Position numbers and translations under genes: made by a program. From assembly GCA_014873095.1 (NCBI GenBank), contig CP050848.1, forward strand, positions 1,240,001 through 1,304,000: DNA of 64,000 bases, read 5' to 3'. The notes below the pieces were generated by a model. That model was not told the origin of the DNA and ran no database searches. It saw nothing but the letters and a program-made list of their open reading frames with translations. Below are positions 55,080-61,380 of the stretch, piece after piece; position 1 is the stretch's first letter, and every line of letters starts with the position of its first letter. This DNA comes from Planctomycetales bacterium ZRK34. Its GTDB lineage: Bacteria; Planctomycetota; Phycisphaerae; Phycisphaerales; Zrk34.

Positions 55080-57197
55080 TTATCTCTTCGATCTACGGTC
55101 TGCTGCGTATATCTCCGCTGCGTCATCAGCAAGTCGGAGTTTTGTGTGACGCAGAAGTAATCTAAAATGGTCGCGAGGATTAATATTTCCTCCCAAATTA
55201 TACTGAAGGCCTCTAATGCGCTCGTCCTTAGGTGGATCATCATGCATGTCAACCCACAGTCCAATTGCTCCATCGTTAACGGCTTCTTCGCCCTTATGGG
55301 AATCCTCCTGAGATAAACAGTATATGTATTCAAAGCGATCCGACTCTTTGAATAACTCGCCCACATCCACGGGAAGGTCGTCCGGCCGCGAGATGTAGCT
55401 CTCAGTGTTGGGTAGTTTGTCTTCTTTCGGATTCAAATAAAACAACGGAATCCGAAGCACCTCGTGCATCTTCCGGAATGCTTCGCCCTCCTTAGAAATG
55501 AGATCTGCCGGATCCCACAGCAGGATCCGAACCAATTCAAATACTTTACTCGCGTCATCGGCCTGAAAAAAGGAGACCGATTCGTCTCGTGGCGAAAATA
55601 CGCGACCTAAATTTTTACAACGAGTATCTTTTTTTGCATAGTCTTCTGCCCGCTTCAAAGCGTCATAGACTTCGGGGCTGAGACTCAAATTCCATCGATC
55701 CCCATCTTCTCGGACTTTTAGTGACGATGCGATATATCGAGGTAGTTGCGCGCAGAAGTAGTAGAACACCAGTGGATCGAGCCACGCGTCAAATGCTTGA
55801 ACGTCGACTGCATGAATCCGATGCACATGGCTGAGCCCCTCACGGAACTCCTCAACCTCACTGCTTCCAAGCGAGGGATTGATCGCACTTCGAATAAGAG
55901 TGTCGATCCGTTTGCAAATCGCATTCGGATCGTCGCCAACACTGCTCGTCAATCGCTTCATGTGTAGTAGATGGAGCCCATGCGATCGCCAGTCCGAATC
56001 ACCAACAAAGAGTTGAGCAGTGATCTCTTTCTGATTCGGGTCAGGCCCATCCTCCACCACATCGATGGTTGAGGCCTTACAATGCCAATCAGCCGAACCA
56101 TCAGGATTATGGTCATTGGCTAGTCGGTCGACCTCAATCATATGAAAGACCCTAGATTTGCCTCCACTCCCTCCAAGCGTGCCGGCGGTGATCTGATTGA
56201 TCGAGGGTTCAGGCCCCCTCCTACCGAACTGGTGTAGACGCCCCGCTCGGTGGGTGTGTATATGTCCGCACAGCGTTAGATGAAACCCAGCCGTCTCGAA
56301 CTCGGGGATCACCTGGCCCGAATTCAGCAGGAGCGAGTTGAGTGGCCGGTCTTGGCATGTTACCGGAAAGATTGGATGATGTAGAATCGCAATCCGAAAG
56401 GCTGACTTCCATCGATTGTCTTGCTTGAACTCTTTGATAATTCTTTTGAGTTCGGCAACATGGACTTGCCCTGGATCAACCCGCAAGTAGTTAAGATCAC
56501 GCTTCGCTTGTTCAATCGCCCCATCACATATCTCATTGACTTCGCCGGGTGTCTTCTCGGACAAGCTTCCTGATTCAACCATGTTGAGCACAGAATCTTT
56601 AATACTCTTCAACGCATCCGTAACTTTAGTCATGGCCGGACGGTTGACATTCCCTGCAAGATCACACGAATCGATGCACACGAAGGCGATCGGATAGTCC
56701 ATCCCTTCGACTTGGCACCAGTCCAAAGCAGCTCGCTGGCGAGGCTTCGCAGGCCCTGTTCCCATTGACATATATGGACTTACATACCCATCAAATGCTT
56801 TTGATAACTCTACCCGAATCTCCTCTCGCTGTTTTTCATTCGTGATCCGTGACCAAGCATAGTCATGATTCCCCGGAACAACAACGATGCGTTTCTGGGC
56901 ATCCAGATTGTGTTCGCTGGAGCGGAGACAGTTCTCGATTGATTTTAAGAATTCCCTAGCTCTGTCGAGTTCGGCGGATGTGCCGCCTTTCGTCAAGTCC
57001 CCGCTGATTATGACGAAGTCGGGCGGCGGGGTTTCCCCGCCAGAGCAGCAATCTTCAAGGTACTCGATATACTTTTGGTGACGCGTCTCAGGATCACAAT
57101 CGCCGGCAATCCTAGGATCCACGTGCATTGCGGGGTTGCTATTCAAACTGATGTGAACATCTGATAGGTGATGAATTCGAAGCGTTCGATTAGACAT
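55080..57197 (-). CDS. Calcineurin-like metallophosphoesterase with long C-terminal extension
   Basis: The ATG at 57197 (MSNRTLRIHHLSDVHIS) overlaps the upstream stop. The product has 705 residues. The first 370 carry the phosphoesterase motifs: HLSDVHIS, IISGDLTKGG, VVPGNHDY, ILHHPIF and CGHIHTHRAG. A long insertion between motifs and a 330-residue C-terminal part (for example WNLSLSPEVYDALKRAED, VRILLWDPADLI) are not recognised. The extension resembles those of accessory-genome phosphoesterases whose C-terminus senses a ligand. It is operon-coupled to the LysRS fusion. Confidence 0.8.
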   Translation of the reverse strand: MSNRTLRIHHLSDVHISLNSNPAMHVDPRIAGDCDPETRHQKYIEYLEDCCSGGETPPPDFVIISGDLTKGGTSAELDRAREFLKSIENCLRSSEHNLDAQKRIVVVPGNHDYAWSRITNEKQREEIRVELSKAFDGYVSPYMSMGTGPAKPRQRAALDWCQVEGMDYPIAFVCIDSCDLAGNVNRPAMTKVTDALKSIKDSVLNMVESGSLSEKTPGEVNEICDGAIEQAKRDLNYLRVDPGQVHVAELKRIIKEFKQDNRWKSAFRIAILHHPIFPVTCQDRPLNSLLLNSGQVIPEFETAGFHLTLCGHIHTHRAGRLHQFGRRGPEPSINQITAGTLGGSGGKSRVFHMIEVDRLANDHNPDGSADWHCKASTIDVVEDGPDPNQKEITAQLFVGDSDWRSHGLHLLHMKRLTSSVGDDPNAICKRIDTLIRSAINPSLGSSEVEEFREGLSHVHRIHAVDVQAFDAWLDPLVFYYFCAQLPRYIASSLKVREDGDRWNLSLSPEVYDALKRAEDYAKKDTRCKNLGRVFSPRDESVSFFQADDASKVFELVRILLWDPADLISKEGEAFRKMHEVLRIPLFYLNPKEDKLPNTESYISRPDDLPVDVGELFKESDRFEYIYCLSQEDSHKGEEAVNDGAIGLWVDMHDDPPKDERIRGLQYNLGGNINPRDHFRLLLRHTKLRLADDAAEIYAADRRSKR

Positions 57198-58443
57198 TGT
57201 GCCTTCCCCGAATGGATGCGTCGAGTAGTAGACCATCTTGTGTCAACAGATATTCAGCCGGCCGCATACATCCAAGGAACCGTGAACTCATCGAAGCGCA
57301 ATAGGCACCGGCATTGTGGAATGCCAACCGATCGCCAACTGTCACTTCCGATAGCAATGCTCCTGTGTGTAGTAGGTCGCCCGAAAAAGTAGTCGATCCC
57401 GCAATTACGTAACGCTTGGCCGGACCACTCCTATCAGAATTGATTACACACACTGGATGGTCTTTGGATGCCGACTCGTAGATATATGGTCGGGGGAACA
57501 TCGACATTGATGCGTCGCAGACGAGTGTGGGTGTTTGTTCGTCTTCCACAATATCCAGCACAGTCGTTACGAATAGGCCCGATTCAGCCACTATTGCGCG
57601 CCCGAACTCGAACAGCACATCGATCGACCGATGCTCTCGTCGGAACCGTTCGATCCGCTCGGAAAGTTGTCGGCTCCAGTCCTGCCAAAGCGGGCAGTCA
57701 AATGGATAGTGAAACGTAGAGGGCATCCCGCCGCCAAGGTCCAAAACCTTGATGGAAGGCAGTCTTTCGGCGATTGAGAACACTTCGTCGTATACACCCG
57801 GTCTGCCATCCACACCAAACAACAGGTCAAGTGACGTGATGTTGGTTCCGGGATACAAGTGCAGGCCATAGATGTTGGCCGCATGCCCCGCGGGGTGCGA
57901 CGCCCACTCTAGAACGCGCGAGCGAGGCATACCGATTCTTGGAGACGCGGCCAAGTAGTGCTTGTCGCTGTAGCCATTCAGAGGTGGCGATAAATATGGC
58001 GCTCGGACCCGTACGCCAATACGTGCCTTGGGTGCATGTTCGCGGATGAGCGCGTATTGCCGAGGCGAGTTCGCGAATACTATTAGGTCAGCGATCTCAC
58101 TCGCAACTCGGCAGGATGATGGAGAAAACGCTGAAGGCGCAAAGATCACGCTTGGACTGTCGAGACCAAGCGTGTGAAGCAGGTCTAGGTGGCCTGCTGA
58201 GCCTGCGTACATAGAAACGCTCATCTCGTGAATGAGTTGGAGTACGCGCGGATTATCATTTGCCATAATGGCATAGTTTGGTATGACGGATGGTGGAAGG
58301 CGTGCCAACATCCATTGGATGTTGCTACGGATGATATCCTCCCTATAGATATAGCAGGGTGTCGATATGGCAGCGAGGTCGATATCGCGCCAAGACTCTG
58401 TCTTTAGGGTAGGGTGATCGGGTTTTGGCGGATTCGATGGCAT
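57190..58443 (-). CDS. Fold III PLP decarboxylase homologue (LysA-like) lacking the PLP lysine
   Basis: The protein has 417 residues. An alanine racemase-like barrel: TPCYIYREDIIRSN, then NYAIMANDNPRVL where the family has YAVKAN; the Schiff-base Lys is Met60 (codon ATG instead of AAG). LHLYPGTNITSLDLL, VLDLGGGMPSTFHYPF and FEFGRAIVAESGLFVT follow. The C-terminal beta domain has AGSTTFSGDLLHTGALL and FHNAGAYCASMSSRF, so the rest looks intact. It may bind a diamino acid without decarboxylation, or be a degenerate copy. Being in an operon with LysRS, lysine or a relative is a natural ligand (inference). Confidence 0.75.
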   Translation of the reverse strand: MPSNPPKPDHPTLKTESWRDIDLAAISTPCYIYREDIIRSNIQWMLARLPPSVIPNYAIMANDNPRVLQLIHEMSVSMYAGSAGHLDLLHTLGLDSPSVIFAPSAFSPSSCRVASEIADLIVFANSPRQYALIREHAPKARIGVRVRAPYLSPPLNGYSDKHYLAASPRIGMPRSRVLEWASHPAGHAANIYGLHLYPGTNITSLDLLFGVDGRPGVYDEVFSIAERLPSIKVLDLGGGMPSTFHYPFDCPLWQDWSRQLSERIERFRREHRSIDVLFEFGRAIVAESGLFVTTVLDIVEDEQTPTLVCDASMSMFPRPYIYESASKDHPVCVINSDRSGPAKRYVIAGSTTFSGDLLHTGALLSEVTVGDRLAFHNAGAYCASMSSRFLGCMRPAEYLLTQDGLLLDASIRGRHNV

Positions 58444-58464
58444 GCTATGTAGGCGACGAGGCGA

Positions 58465-58830
58465 TTAGCGGGAGCGACTGACACCATTGAGGACAATAGT
58501 AGGAGGCGACTCGATTCCATTGCTTTCAACCAAGAAGAAGATGTAGTCCCAGAAAGACTCAATATCTCGCCTGACTGTGGCGGCTGGTCCCGCGTCGTGT
58601 GCAGATCGCCTTCCTCCAACCGAATGCGTCCCATCATAAATTATTTTGCTGCCATTGTATGCGCATACCGCCGCTTCAAACTTTGCCGTTGCTCTGCCTG
58701 ATCTTGCATGAGTGCTCTCGATTACATCGAGATGGAACTCAATCCGAGTGGATCGTTTGAGGAGTTGCAGCAGGATGTCCTCAAATGTCTCCGACTCAGA
58801 TTGTCCAGCAAAGTCAACCATAGCGTTCAT
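58465..58830 (-). CDS. Hypothetical protein, 121 aa
   Basis: First gene of the LysRS-AlaX operon, 21 bases before the decarboxylase-like gene. It has two regions: SETFEDILLQLLKRSTRIEFHLDV and a C-terminal AATVRRDIESFWDYIFFLV. A beta-type middle (FEAAVCAYNGSKIIYDGTH) may be a small alpha-beta fold. I recognise no family. The 280 bases upstream (58831-59117) hold its promoter and nothing else recognisable. Confidence 0.5.
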   Translation of the reverse strand: MNAMVDFAGQSESETFEDILLQLLKRSTRIEFHLDVIESTHARSGRATAKFEAAVCAYNGSKIIYDGTHSVGGRRSAHDAGPAATVRRDIESFWDYIFFLVESNGIESPPTIVLNGVSRSR

Positions 58831-59117
58831 CGTATATCCAAAATCGTGGCCATCTTACAAAGCAGGCTGCTGAAAGCTGTAAGTGCAGTATCCAGCAGTC
58901 AATAGTGCGCCACCAAGAAGGAAAGGCGACCGGCACAGCTTTTTCAGCAAATGCCAAATTTAACACATCCCAACACGGGCAACAAGCAACGGAATTTCAG
59001 CTAATAACAATGCCCATGTGATCACGTAGATTTGTCAAGCATCAACCATCTGCATGAAAGCTGTGAATTATACCTAAGGGTAGCTCTGACCGCTTTAGTG
59101 TCAGACCGCAGCCCTAA

Positions 59118-59143
59118 CCTCCATGGCCCGCATGGAGGTTTTT
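59118..59143 (+). terminator. Rho-independent terminator
   Basis: CCTCCATG pairs with CATGGAGG around GCCCG and is followed by TTTTT. It lies on the plus strand with no plus-strand gene to its left, and an ATG starts four bases after the T-run. It may end an unseen small RNA or act as an attenuator for the following frame. Confidence 0.65.
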
Positions 59144-59146
59144 CGT

Positions 59147-59539
59147 ATGGGCGTGCTCAGACTCGGATACGGCAGCGAGTTCCACCTGCTGCGTTACCTG
59201 GGCAATCACCGCGGTGTTCTGAACCGGGCGATTCAGACACTGATGCCGGATGTGAAGCGCATTGAGTGGCTCGACTTTCCGTTCGCTCCGAAAGCGGAGC
59301 ATGGAGACCGCGAGTTCAAAGGCGTGGAGTTTCTCCCTGAGGACGACCCGGTACGCAAGGCCTGGTCGAACTTCTGGCCAGCCGGACACGCCTGGGGCAA
59401 AGGCAACCCGCCGAACTGGGATGCCGTCGGGCACACACTAGGCCGGGTTTTGTCATGGTCAAGCCGACTATCGCCACCAGATATTCATCGGAAAACGTCC
59501 GCATTATCCGATGTCGAGAATCAACGACTCAACGAATAA
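59147..59539 (+). CDS. Unknown protein with chimeric C-terminus
   Basis: From the ATG at 59147 the first 95 residues look coding (MGVLRLGYGSEFHLLRYLGN, IEWLDFPFAPKAEHGD, DDPVRKAWSNFWPAGHAWG). After NWDAVG the frame enters the 538-bp repeat, so the last 36 residues are repeat-derived and the natural end is probably lost. I recognise no family. Position just past a terminator is odd for a normal gene. Confidence 0.4.
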   Translation: MGVLRLGYGSEFHLLRYLGNHRGVLNRAIQTLMPDVKRIEWLDFPFAPKAEHGDREFKGVEFLPEDDPVRKAWSNFWPAGHAWGKGNPPNWDAVGHTLGRVLSWSSRLSPPDIHRKTSALSDVENQRLNE

Positions 59540-59966
59540 ATATCCCCGGATCAAGTTTGAACCGCTTGCCAAGAGTCCTGGCATGATCCGCTGTAATGCT
59601 GCGTTCGCCGCGCAGAATCATCGGGCCGAGCATTCGTGACGCTCCGAGCAGTTCCGACAACTCCGCACCGCTCATCTCATGCTCTTCAACGAGCCCCTTG
59701 AGTACATCAAGCCCTGTTACCTTGCTGGTGTTCACCTGCGTTTCGTCATGCTCGGCTTCGTACTTCTCGACGAACAGCGTGATGGCTTCGAGGTAATCTT
59801 CCTGGTCCGAGTTCAGATCGTGGCCAACCAGATTGCCGACCATCTCCACGGCATTGTCATAATCGTTCGAATCATGGAGCGGCCGCGGCGGCAGGACGGC
59901 GACAAGATCGGCGTACGTCTCGGCAGGCGGGCCGTGGTATTCGTGTTTGTTGCGGGTAGTCGCCAT
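59429..59966. repeat. Right copy of ~538-bp direct repeat
   Basis: Same length and orientation as 9478-10015, starting at GGGCACACACTAGGCCGG and ending at the HigA start codon. Differences are few, mostly in the HigA gene near its N-terminus. Outside the repeat the sequences diverge on both sides, so the copies mark junctions. Confidence 0.8.
59529..59966 (-). CDS. higA: HigA-like antitoxin
   Basis: The ATG at 59966 shares its A with the stop of the toxin gene, and GGAAGGAA precedes it, so translation is coupled. The product has 145 residues with a C-terminal HTH (MSGAELSELLGASRMLG, RSITADHARTLGKRFKL). It neutralises HigB and represses the operon through the palindrome at 60275. A near-identical orphan copy lies at 9578-10015. 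Confidence 0.85.
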   Translation of the reverse strand: MATTRNKHEYHGPPAETYADLVAVLPPRPLHDSNDYDNAVEMVGNLVGHDLNSDQEDYLEAITLFVEKYEAEHDETQVNTSKVTGLDVLKGLVEEHEMSGAELSELLGASRMLGPMILRGERSITADHARTLGKRFKLDPGIFIR

Positions 59967-60274
59967 TAGTGTCGTTCCTTCCATTTATCCTTGCTGTATT
60001 CAGCGTGAGTCATGAAGTCTCGGATGAAGACGATGCCCGTGTTGTAATGAATCGCGACGATGAGTCGGTAGTCATTGCCTTTGATGTTGAACACCGTCAC
60101 ATTGGCTCCGCTGGCGACAGTCACCGTATCGGCATGCGGATACGTCTGTCGGACCTCAGTGTGGTCTTTCCAGTCTGCCTCTTGGACCGTGGCAAGCCAT
60201 TCAGTCAATGGCTTCTTGGCTGAGCGATATTTTGCCCAGTAGTCCTTGAGAGTCGCTGGCTTGATCACACGCAT
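59966..60274 (-). CDS. higB: HigB-type toxin (mRNA interferase)
   Basis: The protein has 102 residues of the HigB/RelE superfamily: MRVIKPATLKDYWAKY, the central strand VTVFNIKGNDYRLIVAIHYN, and the end GIVFIRDFMTHAEYSKDKW. Members with this form cut mRNA at the ribosome. Toxin first, antitoxin second is the usual order for higBA. The ATG at 60274 lies directly beside the operator palindrome. Confidence 0.9.
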   Translation of the reverse strand: MRVIKPATLKDYWAKYRSAKKPLTEWLATVQEADWKDHTEVRQTYPHADTVTVASGANVTVFNIKGNDYRLIVAIHYNTGIVFIRDFMTHAEYSKDKWKERH

Positions 60275-60291
60275 GAATACATTATGTATTC
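60275..60291. promoter_or_regulatory. higBA operator palindrome
   Basis: GAATACAT-T-ATGTATTC is a perfect 8-bp inverted repeat ending one base before the toxin start codon. Its position fits autorepression by HigA or a HigBA complex; the transcript may start within or just upstream of it. Confidence 0.65.
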
Positions 60292-60460
60292 ATCGGTCAA
60301 GATGTCAAGGGAGTTGAGGAAAATACCCTTTGATGGGATGCTGGCCACCATCTCAAGTGGATTTGGCAGCGCAATCACCACGGATAAGCCTTTGGTTGTA
60401 CCTGATTTCCACGTGGAAGAGCGTAGTGAAGAGCGTAAATGGTCGGAGCGTACAGGTGGC

Positions 60461-60500
60461 AAAAAACAGCCCCTCACAAGTGTTGGTCTGTGAGGGGCTT
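60461..60500 (-). terminator. Rho-independent terminator of the tRNA-Gly fragment
   Basis: On the minus strand AGCCCCTCACA pairs with TGTGAGGGGCT across a 10-base loop and is followed, after one base, by six T. It begins six bases past the tRNA 3' end, so it is the native terminator of that gene. Confidence 0.85.
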
Positions 60501-60505
60501 GTAAG

Positions 60506-60549
60506 AGCGGGTGATGGGATTTGAACCCACGACATTCACGTTGGCAACG
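60506..60549 (-). pseudogene. 3' half of tRNA-Gly(GCC)
   Basis: Read on the minus strand: anticodon loop TTGCCAA (GCC), half of the anticodon stem, a five-base variable loop, T-arm GTGGGTTCAAATCCCAT, acceptor CACCCGC and discriminator T. Upstream of the anticodon loop the sequence no longer pairs, and no GCGGGTG 5' acceptor exists nearby. A break at the anticodon loop with the 3' end kept is the classic footprint of tyrosine-recombinase integration into a tRNA gene. Confidence 0.75.
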
Positions 60550-60734
60550 GCGGCGGGTAATTGCGCAGGGTTTGCACCGGTCGTCAGTTACGGGCCTCCC
60601 CAAACACTGGGTGACCGAGTCGGTGCGGGAACGCGTGGCACTGGTGTCCATTGATGGTCACCAGTGACACGGGCCGGTTGCCGCCAGACAGACATGGCAA
60701 TTATCCTCGGACAAGAATCCATAACATACGAAAG

Positions 60735-60767
60735 GCAAATCCCGCGTGCCGGCCACGCGGGATTTGC
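60735..60767 (-). terminator. Terminator-like hairpin after the small secreted protein
   Basis: GCAAATCCCGCGTG and CACGCGGGATTTGC pair perfectly around CCGGC. On the minus strand it is followed by CTTTCGT, a weak T tract. It lies 33 bases past the stop of the gene at 60800. Confidence 0.65.
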
Positions 60768-60799
60768 AGCGGGGGGAGTGATCGAGAGAGTGCGGTCGA

Positions 60800-61054
60800 T
60801 CAGTTGGCAGGGGTGCGCACGAAGATGTGCTGATGCCGCGAGGCACCGAAGGTGACGTGCTTGAGTTCCCACTTGGTCTGGGCTTCGGCACGGGCGCCCG
60901 TCAAGGCGTACGGACGGACCGTCTCCTGGCGGTGCTGCGCCAGCTTGGCCATGCGTTGGGCGGCGCTGGGCTGGCCCGTGTTGGGGCCGGCAAAGGCTGG
61001 GGCGGCGAGGGTCAGTGCGGCGATGACGCTGAGTGTGGCAATTAAGGTTTTCAT
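60800..61054 (-). CDS. Small exported protein
   Basis: The ATG at 61054 (MKTLIATLSVIAALTL) starts a signal peptide with a probable cut after PAFA. The mature part of about 62 residues is rich in Gln, Arg and Ala (AAQRMAKLAQHRQETVR) and has no cysteine. A GAGGCTC-like purine stretch precedes the ATG. Family unknown; it lies between the tRNA-Gly fragment and cas9. Confidence 0.6.
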   Translation of the reverse strand: MKTLIATLSVIAALTLAAPAFAGPNTGQPSAAQRMAKLAQHRQETVRPYALTGARAEAQTKWELKHVTFGASRHQHIFVRTPAN

Positions 61055-61380
61055 AGCGAGGCTCCTTGGTTGGCTGTGTCCCGAAGATCCGCTGGCCAAC
61101 GTGGTCAACTCGGTCTTCACCCTTATAAACGACTGACCTCGTGTATGGGGTTCAAACCGAACGGTAGGAAAATCCCCCATAAATGTTCGTCTTCGTGGTT
61201 AATGAATCGAGCAGCGCGTTGTGATTCAGCACGCATGGACTTCTGGAGTTTCAGTTGGTGATCCCCAGTTGAATCGCATCAGGTTATTTGCTACACATCT
61301 TGGCACTATTGATCTTGGCTGCGAATTGCCCGGGCCGGAATGGTATCTCACCTGAGCATCAGTCAAGATTCCGAGGGGCA
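61055..61380. other. Non-coding stretch downstream of cas9
   Basis: No cas1 or cas2 frame and no repeated 30-40-base unit is visible here. A tracrRNA or a single degenerate repeat could lie in this stretch, but without the array repeat it cannot be identified. It also holds the promoter of the small exported protein. Confidence 0.4.

Noticed and set aside
60505-60620. Complete tRNA, tRNA-Sec or tmRNA on the minus strand
   Set aside because: Only the part from the anticodon loop to the 3' end pairs; no 5' acceptor or tag-reading frame is present.
61055-61380. CRISPR array or tracrRNA downstream of cas9
   Set aside because: No repeated unit is visible and the anti-repeat cannot be judged without the array.
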